Shown here piece by piece: positions 46,701-59,334 of a stretch of 64,000 bases of DNA. Within the stretch, counting starts at the first letter, position 1; each line of letters starts with the position of its first letter. Made by a program: the position numbers and the translations under genes. This DNA is from Siphonodentalium dalli (lineage: Eukaryota > Mollusca > Scaphopoda > Gadilida > Siphonodentaliidae), in contig CP136065.1 of NCBI GenBank assembly GCA_032622095.1, positions 65,525,031 through 65,589,030 of the forward strand, written 5' to 3'. The notes under the pieces were generated by a model. The model was given only the letters and a program-made list of their open reading frames with translations, ran no database searches and was not told the DNA's origin.

Positions 46701-47480
46701 ATGATATAATACAATAAGGTTGTACATGAATATATACGATGACGCACATTGATACATTGCAACATGAAAACGTAGTGAAACAATCGACCCAAAGAAAAAA
46801 GAATATTCTTCATCAGAGACGATCATGGAATTTGTTCTGGCCTCACACAAATTCAAAACGTGTTAAACCTACTTTCCCATTTGAAATTCGATGTACATGT
46901 ATGACCATCAGAACCTCCAATTAAACATGTCTATACTAACTACTCATTGATGTGTAGTTCAATTTATAGGACATGTGCAGAAACTACATGCAGGGTTTCA
47001 GTTACTACGGCCGAGCGTCCGTGTAATGGCCTCATTCCCCTCGCCGATGATATGTTTGAGACATACATGTACCTAAAGTCAATAGCAATATATCGTAAAA
47101 CGAATCCAACTGCAACTGGAGTACGAGGGTTATACAGAATACTGGTGAAAAGACGAGTCAATTGAGCACAATATGTTACCGGTACAGTGTAACCCTTTGA
47201 AATAAAAGCGCCAAAACTACAACGCAATGTTTGGTGTGCGGTCAAATTAATAGAGACGTTAATTGTAATTGTATACAGTGTAATACACATATGCAAATGT
47301 CGCGGTAACATCATAGAATTCCGGTCTGCTGCATGAGTATGGATATTTTGTGCACGGGATTTCTGTGGATGAAACTACGCACGATCGGAGATCCCGTGCA
47401 AAACATATCTACCAAAATGGAGATAAAGTAAAAGTACGATCAATAATAGTTTTGTTACCCGCGTGGGGCCCCAAGCACAA
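46701..47480. other. no recognised feature
   Basis: Overlapping frames on both strands around 46947-47314 are open but have no recognisable motif. A short inverted pair 'tgcacgggat'/'atcccgtgca' lies at 47350-47402. Confidence 0.4.
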
Positions 47481-47484
47481 ACGC

Positions 47485-47740
47485 ATAAACGAGGCCCCCA
47501 CCCCCACCCCCCGTGGAATACGGAATACCACTTAACACAGATGGTGGAATACGGAATACCAGTTAACAGCCATATGGAATACATAAAAATATATGAAAAT
47601 TCCATTTTTTGGAAGGTCTGCGTACGAATACCTGTATTTTTGGAATACCGAATACCTCCTAACAGAGGGCCGGAATACGGCGTACCGCATAACAGGGCAT
47701 GGAATACGGCGTACGAAAAGACGGGGTGGGGGCCTCATAA
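47485..47740. repeat. 'ggaatacggaatacc' tandem repeat inside short inverted ends
   Basis: About six copies of a ~30-bp unit ('tggaatacggaataccagtt' + 'aacag') lie between 'gaggcccccacccccacccc' on the left and 'cggggtgggggcctc' on the right. These ends are inverted copies. The layout suggests a small element whose body is a minisatellite. Confidence 0.7.
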
Positions 47741-48832
47741 ACAACGACGCACGTGTTCACATTTCCCGCCAAAACTCAATTATATTTCATAACACAGGGG
47801 GTAAAACTCTGTTTATAGCAGTGGTCCTAACTATAGTTATTGGACTAATGCAGACTATTGAACAAGCTACGCGTTCCGAGTTACCATTCATAGTACGCCC
47901 CTATACAAATATCTTCTGCAGTATGACGTCACAGCGCACAAATAGTTTTACGATTGTCAGAATATATCCTTTCGGTTTCATTTTTGTGGAAGCTACCTGT
48001 TGAAATTTTAGGAAATACTTAATTCAATTCTCCTTGCTAGGTATTATTGGTCAGTGCATATATGCTTTTTAGTGTTTAAATATACCCGTCAGAATGTTAT
48101 AAATTTGTAAACAGTGTAACACGTAGATTGATAATTTATTTAATCTTCAATCAGACTGCGGTCTCACGTGCGTAATTTCATGACCAATGCTCTGGGTACC
48201 ATCAACAGAATTAATGCACCCATGGAAATGATTAACTTGAGTAATATACGTATAGCTTTGGGTTGCTTTATGAGTATCTCAGGTGCAAGGAAATGACTAC
48301 TTTTCGGTGACATAAACCAAAATTTTCTCCCGACGAGACGAACCATGGTCGCCCCGTCGCTGTAAGTTAAACAGTTGAATTTATTAATCATGTATTTATA
48401 TTTAACATGACGAGTGCGAAGTAATTTGGCCACGACTCGTGTAACTCAAAGACAAATTGATCATTTGACTTTCGACAGTAGAACTCTTTTAGTGTGATAA
48501 CTGATCAATGATGAAGATTGTGGTCTTGAATTTGATTTACACGGAGTCATCAAAATCAGAGGCCACAATTCGGAGTAGTGACAATCAATAACTAGTCCGG
48601 GAGCTAATAGGGGTACCCTTGCACCCCCCTGGGACTTAACTTCACACCATTTATTTTGTTCCTTATTATGTCCTTCAACTTTTAAGCAATGTTAACAAGA
48701 AAAAAAAGTGGCCGTGTAGACTCCAGACAAGATGGCGTCCATCATGGCCGCCGTTTTTCAGACCAGACCCTAGGTCAGTTTTATGCAAATTATAGCGGGA
48801 AAATCTTGTAAAATGTATACAAATGTATACAT
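47741..48832. other. no recognised gene
   Basis: Short frames only; the - strand frame at 48164-48433 has a hydrophobic C-terminus but no known motif. 'caagatggcgtccatcatgg' near 48730 is of the same 'atggcngcc' type as motifs in the adjacent inverted-repeat complex. Confidence 0.4.
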
Positions 48833-49056
48833 TTTCGTGAAGCTAAGACATAATGACACTTTTTTGGGCCAAAATTGAAACTCACCATCCAAGATGGCCG
48901 CCAAAATGGCCGCCGGAAGTTGAAAATATGACATTTTTTCACAAATATCTTCTAGATCAATTCATGCTGTTTGGAACTGGTTGAGTAATGACTTTATTTA
49001 GTGTTGTGTATATTAACTGATCATTGGAGCAATTAAATGTGCAACTAATGTAGGCC

Positions 49057-50300
49057 AGGCAAATATGGACATAGGTGTCGCCTGGAGAGGGAATTTATGA
49101 GACCTACATTTTTGGTTAGCGTAAATACTAAACTTTCGGAATCCGTATGTTGGATTTGTCAGATAGGCGGACTTTTTTCTTACCGCGTGGTTTTCTTGAG
49201 GCACCCGATAAAAAAATCGGTCATTTTTTAAATAAAGCCGACATTTTTGACACAGCATTTTCCCACATTTTGAGAAGAAATATTCGTCCAATTTTGATAC
49301 ATGAGGTTGGGGCGATAACCATAGTAGGGTAAAACATGTAACCATTGAATCACGGAATTGCAGTCATGACGTCATGTGACGTCAACTAATATTTTGGGTG
49401 AGACAAATATGACGATTCACGCACAGCGTTGTCTTTTGTTTCTTTTAAATAATAAAGTAAGACGGGTATGCCACATTGTTTTATACCATGGGAAACTACT
49501 GCCAATTGGCTATCTTTTGATATATAACTTATCGCTGCAGGCCGCACTATTTTTTATCAGAGGCAGAAAAATCAACCCTCCCCCTTAAAGTTAAGATGCG
49601 CCATGATGTGGTATTAGGCACACATAATTCACGGTTACATGTCAATAGGCTTAATTAACACAACGGCCGTTGCAAGTCTGCTAAAGAATGTAATAATATA
49701 TAAGTTTATGTCTACAAACTCGAACATTAACGTAGAAACAATAAAAAAATGTACCCCCAGACCCGAAATTTTAATAAATGTTTGAATTTTTACTAAAAAA
49801 TGATATAAAACGCGTTTTTTTTATTTTCAGGAAGGCAAAAAAAAAAAAAAGGATTTAGTATGGGTGGAGATAATTGGTGTATACGGCAATTTCATTCCGC
49901 CTTGGATTAAAAAATGACATACTAACCCAAAATGGCTGCCAAAATGGCAGCCGGAATATAGGTGGAAATTGTGAAATATGTAAGAACGCACAATTACTTG
50001 CTTAAATGATTTACCTAACAAAGCGGTCGTTGATGAACTGCTAAACTATAGTTTAAGGTATATATCCCGATCTACAAACTCGAACAATAAAGTGAAATTA
50101 TTACACAATGCACCTCCTGGCACAAAATTTAGATAAAATTTAGGCATTTTTCTCCAAAAGCCATAAAGCGCATAATGTGTAGCGTGGCGGAGATGTTTGG
50201 GGTGTACGACAATTCAATGTCGTTTTTGGATTACAAAATGGCTTACTAACCCCAAGATGGCTGTCAATACGGTGGTCAGAATAAATGGTGAAATATGTCA
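49057..50300. repeat. B arm of the inverted-repeat complex
   Basis: It pairs with 53147-54427. It also contains an internal direct repeat of about 330 bp (49700-49980 against 50030-50300, each with 'tctacaaactcgaaca' and 'atggctg(c/t)caa'). The arms themselves were therefore built by duplication before or after inversion. Confidence 0.75.
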
Positions 50301-53146
50301 TGTTTCATTTTTATCGCCGTCATTGCCGCCATCTAATGTCTCACACAACTCAATGTATTATATTCATGTTACTCCGGGACATCATGATGCGCAATTCTAT
50401 TTAAAATTGCTACCTGAATGGTGCCCATTATTGACGAATCTTTCATTCGTGAGCATTCGTGCTCAAGTAAACCGTGTCCATTGAAATAGGTGGCAATTTG
50501 AGCGAGGTATTTACAGATGAACAGGATTGATTAAAACTAAGAACCGAGTAACAGTGATACATTGAATGCCTGATTGTTATTTATGCCAGTCACCTTTGAC
50601 ATACTCAATATGAAATTATTTAAACCCGACAATAGAAGGTCAATCTTTCTCAATGAATATTATTCCAAGTACTACAAAATATGATGGTACATATGAGGTG
50701 GATATGTCGTGGATACCATTATCGAAGTCTGGACTAGACGAGGTTGATGTGGGTTCACACCCCGACTTGGTTGGGTGAAAATTGGGACCGATTTCAAAGC
50801 TAGATGTGAGATAAGGAACATCTCATTGTGCCGTCCGATAAATACATGACCACTTCGATAAGAAATGATAATTTGTTAACACTCACTGAATCAACCACAT
50901 TTGAAGCAATGATTTCGATTCTGAGTCAGTGCCTCCATTAATCTGTTATATATACAATGCACAATTGCTGTACAATAGCTTCGACCGACAGAAGACGGCC
51001 GTGCTAACACAGAGTGAATTTTTCCAGACCCTAAATCACCATCGCCGCTTTCATTGACTAGTGTCCAATAACACAAAGAAGACGAGATTCAGAAAAAGAT
51101 AGCGCTCGTCGTACAAAATTAGTTCAGATTTTGCATCGTCCGGAAAATTATCTGATCAGTGATAAACATAAGAGTAGTCATGTCCAGAATGATAATCCCT
51201 CCTGTGTTTCTAACTTAATTATGCAGTTTCTGTTGAACAAGATCGCCACGAAGGACCGCTTTCTTTGCAACAATGAACGCGATAACCTTCAGAAATATCA
51301 AATGTTGTTTCCAACTTGGTGGAAAAGTAAACTTGTCTACGTTATGTTACACCTGAACTGGTCATATTCAGATCAGGAGACCTGCTGCTGTTGCAAGTAT
51401 CATTGGTGTTTGAAACGTAAAACCCATGTCATTAAGGTATCAATCGGGTTGTATTCAATATTCGTATTTACAGGCAACTCCGGCGGAAAACAATTTGGCG
51501 AATAATTCCTCGTCCCCATATCGTCCGATGTTACAAAGACATATGCATGTATTCCCCACACACTGTTTAGTAAATACTAAATTACGGCTATCGTGTCCAG
51601 TTACTCATTTCGCTCAGCACAATCGGAGTTGTATGGATGAGTTATCGTAGATCAGATTCTGGTCAGCACAGAAGTTGTTGCTATATGTCATTTCTGAGAT
51701 GCAGCGACAGGTTACACCAAGACTCGTGATCTCATTTTGTTTTACCCATTTGTACATCAAACACTACCACAATATAATATCAGGATACGCACTATACACA
51801 CGGTCTACTCACGTCGCGCATAATGTGTTAACTATAGATACATTTGAATTTAACTGCAACACATCTGGCGTTAGATATAACGTGTGGGTGGAATTATAAT
51901 GCTTTAATCATGCATGAACGGCCATAATCAAAATATCGTATGTTTTCAGATATCCGACCTGCTGGCATCAGCAGGTCCCTAACCGCATTATTTTTGGACT
52001 TATCTAGAAAGTTATTATACGCTTCCTGGTATCAACCTGTGTATGGCATGTATACAAATAATTGAAATTGTCGTCCTTTTCATTTTGTTGTCATAATGAG
52101 CTAAGACTTACACTGGGATACCAAAAAGTCCAAAATGTATCAGTCTACATGATAAAACTCCATGCAATTGTTCAGTCACTTCTGGAAATCATGACTACAC
52201 ATGTGGTGACACGAGACTCCAGTACCATACTATACAGAGTAACATACAATCGAAATATATAGGGACATAGTTTGATAGTTTTATGTGATTTACCACATCG
52301 CTCGTATTTTCGTTGTTGGAAATGTCGCTTAAAGCCTTGACTTTGATTTGCAACTTATCTACTGATAGTACAAGCAAATACCTCCCACCGTTAAGCGGCT
52401 GACAACTACAAGAGGAAAATCAACCCGGTTTCCATCTCCTTGTGTGCGAAATATGTGTCATGGAAAATACTCCGGTAAATGTTTGAATACAAAATTCAAC
52501 GAGTTTATTGCGTGATGATGAAACTGAACGAACCTGTATGATGTGACGGTTTGATAATTTGCTGGATATGTCCTCTTGTGGACTTGGCAGCAATTGCTAT
52601 TGGTCAATGAGATCCATTTATACTTACTTTTAGAATTGTATACATGAGACCCAATGTATCAGTAGCTCCGTTCTTGTAACCACGCCTCGTTGATAGAGGG
52701 CAACTAACGATTCGTATCAACATGAGTTATTTGATAAGATATATATCCGAATTGGTTAATTGGTTAATTCTGTTATTCGCGGTCGCACTTTTTTATAAAT
52801 GGCCATAGAGAGTGCCAAGTATGCTTAAATGTCGTGTTAGATTTAATGTAACATACACAATTCCCTTATTCTTTTCGCAAAGATAGGCAGACAGCCATCT
52901 GCCTTATATCACTCATGTTTATTGTGAAATAATTTGCACGATATGCCACCGATTTCGAAGAACAAATTTTACTTGAGCGCGAATGAATGCAAAATTTGTC
53001 GATCCTCTCACTCGTGGGTACCAATCTGGTTGTCATTTTAATAGAACTGACCAATGCTACGTCCTAGTATTGCAATATGATGTCAATATAATAGGACTAT
53101 TGGTTGTATAAGACATTTCATTGCGATGGTGGTGTTAATTGCGGCA
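50301..53146. other. loop between B and B'; no recognised gene
   Basis: About 2.85 kb without a family I can name. The + frame at 51131-51505 (about 124 codons, with a 'CCCCKYHWC' cysteine cluster) and the - frame at 50891-51076 are the only frames of note. Neither has splice or motif support. If the complex ever encoded a protein, this is one place to search. Confidence 0.45.
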
Positions 53147-54427
53147 TGACAGATTTTACAATTTCCAATACACCAGCCACCGTATTGGCAGCCATCTTGG
53201 GGTTAATATGTCACGTAGTAACCACCGACGGCATGAAATTATAATACATACAAATTATATCCACCCACGCAACAGTATTGTCTTTATGCATTTCGAGAAG
53301 ATGACAAAAATAGGTTTTCGATTAGTTTTGGACTAAACTAATTAAATATTTAATCCAAAATTGGTGCCAGGAGGTGCTTTGTGTACCGGTTTCACTTAAA
53401 TTTTCTAGTCGATGGATCGGGATATATATATTACATAAAACTGTAGCAGTTTATCAACGGCGGTTGTGTTAGTTAAGTCATTTTGGCAAGTAATCGTGTG
53501 TTCTTACAAATTTCACAATTCCCATCAATATACCGGCCACCATATTGGCAGCCATCTTGGGTTATTAGGTCAGTTTTTAAACCAAGACGGAACGAAATTA
53601 CCATATACACTAATTATCTCCACCCTTAATACATTATTTTCATTTTTGTCTCCCGGAAGAAGACAAAATGCATTTTAGATTATCTTTTTGGGGAAAAAAT
53701 CTAAAATTTGTGGAAAAAATTGAGTCAGGAGGAATATTATGTAGTATTGTTACTGTAATGCTCGACTGTGTCGATCTACACATATCTATTAGACAATACC
53801 TTAGCAGTCCATCAACGGCCGTTGTGTTAATTTCGCAAATTGGCACATACTCGTGCGTTCTGTGTGCATTACACCACAGCCTGACGCCTCTCATCTTTAG
53901 GGGGAGGGTTGATTGTTCTGCCTTTGATAAAATTATGATGCGACCAACAGCGATAAGTGATATATTAGAACGTAGCTAATTGGCAGTAGTTTCCCATGGT
54001 ATAAGATAATTGGGCATCACTATCTTACTTCTGATTTTATAAGAAACGAAAGACAACGCTTTGCGTGAATCGTCATATTCTTCTCACCCTAAAAATTATT
54101 TGACGGCACATGACGTCATGACTGTCGGTCCGAGATTCAATGGTTACATGTATTACCTTACTCTGGTTATCGCCCCATTCACACGTATCAAATTTGGACG
54201 AATATATCTTCTCAAAAGGTGTGAATATACTCTGTCAAATATGTCGGCTTTATTTAATAAATGACCAATTGTATAATTAGGTGCCTCAATAAAACCACGC
54301 GGTGCGAAAAAAGTCCGCCTATCTGACAAATCCAACATACGGATTCCGAAAGTTAAGTGTTCATGCTAACCAAAATGTAGGTCTCATAAATTCCCTCTCC
54401 AGGCGACACCTATGTCCATATTTGCCT
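53147..54427. repeat. B' arm of the inverted-repeat complex
   Basis: Reverse complement of 49057-50300, including the same internal ~330-bp direct duplication ('catattggcagccatcttgg' at about 53180 and 53540). A 61-62-codon open frame ('MLDLSDRRTFF' start) exists in both arms. Confidence 0.75.
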
Positions 54428-54434
54428 AGACTAA

Positions 54435-55365
54435 TGGGGTCCTAGCCCCTTCTGATCCCTCAAAAATTCGATTTTACAGAACGCGGTACAAAATTTTACA
54501 AAAAATCACAATTGGGATTCTAGTCATATTTCAAAAAGAATTGAAAAGAACATTGTAATATAAGTGAGGCATATCATTACCTATGAATATTCCAACTCTC
54601 TGGAACCAAAAATATTACCTTGGCTCAAAATGGCTGCGAAAATGGTCGCCAAAATATGGAAAATGGTAAATATTGCCCCAGGGTGTCCTGCAATCGCTTA
54701 CAAGTTGTGGTTGATGTATACAATTGGCTAATCGGTATTCTATACATTACATACTAACATCTCTGATGCACCATGGATCATTTTTACTATTGTCACCACT
54801 GACATCACCAGAAATATGGGATTTTTCTCTCACAAACTTGACATAAATATCGGCAAAAATTCACTTTTCAGGGTTCGACCATTTGTTCAAGTAAAATGCA
54901 ACTATCTTTGGTATCAAAGGTGTTTATTGTTTTGGTCTATCTTAAGTGTGTCACACGGTGGTGTTTAAAGACTAAAATGCTCAAGATGGCTTCCAAAATG
55001 GCAACCAAATTTGTAAAAAGTTAAAAGTTAACATATCCCGAACATTATTCTCTGCGTTATCCGAAAAAGATAGCAAATTGTGACTCACTTGGTTATTGTA
55101 CGTATTAGTTAATTAACTGACAAATACGTTCTATTATATTTGTCCCAGTTCCGTATGGGGCATGACAAATTCATTTTAAAGTTGAAGTATGGAATTTTGC
55201 GGAGAACCTCTTTTGTGATTCTGGCCATATTATTGAAAGGAAATGGGCAGAACTTTGAGATGCAACTGAGATGAACCATCATGATATGTGGGTATTCAGG
55301 CCCACTATGATACAAATTTATCAACTGGATACAGGGTGGAAGCCAAGATGGCAGCCACGTAGTTA
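54435..55365. repeat. C arm of the inverted-repeat complex
   Basis: It pairs with 59335-60246 over about 0.9 kb, and similarity runs without a break into the minisatellite that follows. Confidence 0.8.
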
Positions 55366-57655
55366 CTCTATGGTCATAGATGAGGGTAATAGGTATACAG
55401 GGAGTTATTGTATGGTCATGAATGATGTGTGGGTATATAGGGAGTCCCCTGTTGGTGACGGTGGGACATATATTTATATATGTTGTGGATGTGTTATCAT
55501 TGGTGGTGTATGGGGAGTAGATGTATGATCATAGATGGCGAGTATATAACTTATGGGTGGCAAGTATGGAACTTATGAGTGGTCGTATGTGCGGGTATTG
55601 GTATATCTGGAAGGGCTCACCATTGGTATTGTGCATATGTATACCTGTATTGACTCTATGATCATGTGTATGACGAATAGGTATACATGTAGTGGCTGTA
55701 TGGTCCATGGTGAGGTGAATATGTATACAATGAGTGACTGTGTGATCGTGAATGTAGTGAAAATGTATACATACAGTGACTTTTTGGTCATGTGTCGGGT
55801 GTAGGTGTATACCTGGTGTGCATGCATGGTGACTCGTGGCTGTATCGTCATTTGTGGTATGTACGGGTATAACCAAGTATGGTTGCATGATCAGGTGTAC
55901 GTGTATAAAGTGGGTTACTATGTTGGCATTTGTGTGGTGTTTATGTACATATGGAGTGACTTGGGTAATGGGTGGGTTGTACATGTGTATTTTGGGTGGC
56001 TATCGCTTTCCACAATAACTCAAGGGTATGTTAATCAATAGAGAGGTCATGTCAGAGAGTTCTCCATCTTGATGATGTTTATGTAGATGGGGACGTTAAG
56101 CTGTATACATGTATACATGTACACCTGACCCATGACCACGGGTGACCATACAGCCATGCGTCACAATGCAGGCACACCGGGTATACTCCTAAACATGACC
56201 CATAACCATATAGTCACTCCTTGTATACCCATTCATCTCACCATTGGCCATAAGGTCACCCCCTGTATACCTATTCTCCAAACGCATGGTCAAATAGACA
56301 ATCAATATCTACATCAACACCATAAAGTCATTCCGGTATACATATGCACCTCACCAATGGCCATATAGCCACTCGCTTCATACACATACCCTCATCCATG
56401 TCACCTGGTATACTCCTTCACCTGACCTATGGCCATATAGTCACCCCGTGTGTACCTATTCAAAACATTCATACATGATCATGGCCAATCCTTGTATACA
56501 TATTCACCTCAACATTGGCCATGTCACTCCCTGTATCCCTATTTGTCACACCATAGCCGAATAGCCACTCAAGATATACTAATACACCCCATCCATGTCA
56601 GTATAGTCACTCCACGTATGCATATGCACCTCATCCATGGCCATATAGCCACTCGCTATATACTCACATCCCTCGCCCATGACAATAAAGCAACACGTGT
56701 GTATGCTGGTATAACCTACACATGACCATACCGCCACGAGTCACCAAACAGGAACACCAGGTACACGCCTGACACATGACCATTTAGTCACCCCCTGTAT
56801 AGATGTTCATTACATTTGTGACCATACAGTCACCATACTCATCTCACCATTAACAATACAGTCACTACTTGTATACCTATTCGACACACATAGTCATATA
56901 ACCACTCGATATACATAATCAGCCCACCATAGACTTTATATTCACTCCAGGTATACATGTAAACCTCACTAATGGCCATTCATCCCTTCCAGATAAAAAA
57001 AAAACCGCACACACGACCACTCAAACACTCCATACTTGCATATACACCTCACACATGACAATTCAGCAATTCACTGCATAATCATACACACCATCCATGA
57101 TAATACAGCTAAGCCTTATACACCCACAAATGATAATACATCCACGAGATATATAAATATACATCCCACCATTACCACACGGACACTCCCTATATACTCA
57201 CACCCTCGATAATGTCCACCCAGCTTACCCCATGTATTCATATTCAATCATGACCGTACAGTCATTCCATGTATACCTGTACACATTACCCGTAACCATA
57301 AAATCACCCCTATTTATCCACACACCCCATCCATGATCATACAGACAACACATGCACATACCACCCATGACCTTACAGTCACTCCATATATACATAATCA
57401 ACACATAGATGACCATGTAGCTATATCCATACACCACACCAATGACCATACAGGTACACCGGTTGCACCCGTACTGAATATACACAATCATACACCATAG
57501 AGTCACCCCATGCGTACCGATTGACCTCACACCTGGCCATGACCTCTCCCTGTATAAATAGATGCACCTTACCATGGACAACCCACTCATAACCATATAG
57601 TCACCCATTGTATACCTACTCACATCAGTCATGACATACAATAATTCACCTCACA
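55366..57655. repeat. ~42-bp minisatellite present in both orientations
   Basis: From 55366 to about 56050 the unit is G-rich on the + strand ('tatggtcatg', 'ggtatacagggagt'). From about 56110 to 57655 it is the complement ('catgaccatatagtcactcc', 'ctgtatacctattcacctca'). The orientation flips at about 56060-56110, so the two arrays form an inverted pair that extends the C/C' stem. Units are 36-45 bp and diverged. His/Thr-rich frames here are artefacts of the repeat. Confidence 0.85.
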
Positions 57656-59191
57656 TGGTATATTTATTGTGTGCCTCCTATGTGGAGAAGAATATATATA
57701 AAGGTTACAATATGGTATATACATGTATATGGTTATCACAACGTCGTTGAAAACACACCAACACAGAGCTGTGGTATATTGTTTTAACGTAGCCATATGC
57801 GTGTGAGTTGAGAGTGTATGTTTATACAGTATTAGTTATAACATGGTATATGCGAGCGATGATCGATACCATGGCGTGTATTAATGACAACAATATACTA
57901 GCTACTCTAATATCAATTTGAGTTCCCGCGAATAAAGCGACACATGGTGAGCAAGTAAGTTGATGAGTCCAGAATAATAAGCTCCATTTGATGCAAAACT
58001 TCGTCGGGAATGGTAACGACCTCTGTTCCAAGAAGAAAAGCACATAGTGTAGAGTCACTGATTGTGTCCAGATATATGTATGGTTCTACCCCATAGTGGT
58101 TGAGTATATGGTCGTAATAACCATTCCTCATGCAGGTGATGTGATCGGACGTACAGTAGCGCATCGCGTGAAGAAGTTCATTATCATAACACATACGACA
58201 AGCGCCACACACAAGGTTATTTTTGTATGTCGTTTTGTTCAAAAGCAATCCGAGATTTTTCAACTTTTCGCCATAATGAGGGTATTTCCTAAGTAATACC
58301 CATATACTCCAGTTTGCTGATGGATTTGAGTGCGTTGTCTGGAATGTTTTAAGACTTGTGTCTCCGGAAACAGAAGCTAGCCATTCTCTCTCATAACTTT
58401 CCCAAACTGATTGCTGAATCAGACGTTTCCACGAACACTTAGATGGGAAGTTACCAGTTTCCACGAAAGAGTCCAGATGAGTTCGTAGACCATACAGCTG
58501 TAGAAGTTCAATTATATCTGGAACAAATCCTGTAGTCAGGCGAGCAAAAAGAGTGAATTTGAAGAACTTCTGAAGAAATATTCTCAGGGGAACCTGGCGA
58601 TCCTGTGGTAGATAAATCAATGAACATAAAAAAGAAAGTTTCTTGATGTGAATTTGTCTCTCGAGTGGCAGTAGTCCAAGCAAGCTTAGGGAAATACACG
58701 TGGGAGTACGCGATGGGAGAGACTGGATGTGTTTCACGCACACTCGGTAAGATTTCTCCATTGTGTACATGGTAGTTTTGTTCGGGAGTTCCATTAGTTC
58801 GCATCCATATAGGGCTTTGGGCAGTGCAACAGATTGTAGCAGACTTGTCATTGTTATTGGAGTGCACATTTTGAATAAGCTTTTGCCAGCCAAACTGAAA
58901 TAAGATTTCCTCAGTTTTTCAGATAATAGAGAAGAACGGATTGGCACGCACTGAAATTTGCACTGCTTAATACCAAGATGAGCACATTCTGTCGCGTCTG
59001 TTAGTGGACTGTCACCGAGAAGCCACGTCCTGTTGCTTGCAGAGTTTTGATGCTTTGTCTCATTGAAGACGACGACGACGCTCTTTTTATTTGAGAACTC
59101 GAAACGCCATCGCTGGCTGTATTTGTAACACACGTCAATCAAACACTCGAGACCGGATTTGGACAATGAAACGAGAGCAATATCGTCAGCA
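57656..59191 (-). mobile_element. 5'-truncated LINE insertion with ~100-bp flanking duplication
   Basis: The insertion interrupts the C-rich minisatellite. The sequence just outside its 5' end (59192-59290: 'cctgtatacatagatgcacc', then 'ttaccatggacaacccactc', and so on) is nearly identical to the sequence outside its 3' end (57549-57636). Other units of the array differ far more from one another. The duplication is therefore most simply a very long target-site duplication. The element includes the coding region described separately and about 250 bp of 3' UTR. Confidence 0.75.
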
Positions 59192-59202
59192 CCTGTATAC
59201 AT
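57913..59202 (-). CDS. non-LTR retrotransposon reverse transcriptase, C-terminal half
   Basis: An uninterrupted frame of 429 codons. It opens at the catalytic palm motif, seen as 'GADDIALVSLS' where the family has an aromatic residue before ADD; the true LINE sequence probably begins at Ala5 and the first four codons come from minisatellite DNA. Then come 'NKKSVVVVFNE', 'CAHLGIKQ', 'LPKALYGCELMELP' and 'LLGLLPLERQIHIKKLSFL' of the thumb. A C-terminal cluster C332-x2-C335-x2-C338-x6-H345-x4-C350 follows. The fingers, the first catalytic Asp and the endonuclease are missing, so it cannot be active. The intact remaining frame suggests a recent insertion. Superfamily was not decided (CR1/jockey-like or I-like). 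Confidence 0.85.
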   Translation of the reverse strand: MYTGADDIALVSLSKSGLECLIDVCYKYSQRWRFEFSNKKSVVVVFNETKHQNSASNRTWLLGDSPLTDATECAHLGIKQCKFQCVPIRSSLLSEKLRKSYFSLAGKSLFKMCTPITMTSLLQSVALPKALYGCELMELPNKTTMYTMEKSYRVCVKHIQSLPSRTPTCISLSLLGLLPLERQIHIKKLSFLCSLIYLPQDRQVPLRIFLQKFFKFTLFARLTTGFVPDIIELLQLYGLRTHLDSFVETGNFPSKCSWKRLIQQSVWESYEREWLASVSGDTSLKTFQTTHSNPSANWSIWVLLRKYPHYGEKLKNLGLLLNKTTYKNNLVCGACRMCYDNELLHAMRYCTSDHITCMRNGYYDHILNHYGVEPYIYLDTISDSTLCAFLLGTEVVTIPDEVLHQMELIILDSSTYLLTMCRFIRGNSN

Positions 59203-59334
59203 AGATGCACCTTACCATGGACAACCCACTCATAACCATATAGTCACCCATTGTATACCTACCCACATCAGTCATGACATACAATAACTCCATGTATACC
59301 TATTCACCTCACATAAGATCATAGAGTAACTCCC
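59192..59334. repeat. minisatellite remainder beyond the LINE
   Basis: It continues the C-rich array of 56110-57655 after the LINE and leads directly into the C' arm ('catagagtaactccctggct'). Confidence 0.85.

Noticed and set aside
46947-47314. Overlapping frames on both strands
   Set aside because: Neither shows a domain; overlapping open frames of this size are expected by chance.
51131-51505. 124-codon frame with a cysteine cluster in the B loop
   Set aside because: No family recognised and no sign of a transposase; noted only as a place to search.
55529-57641. His/Thr- and Tyr/Met-rich frames up to ~150 codons
   Set aside because: They are translations of the ~42-bp minisatellite in various registers.
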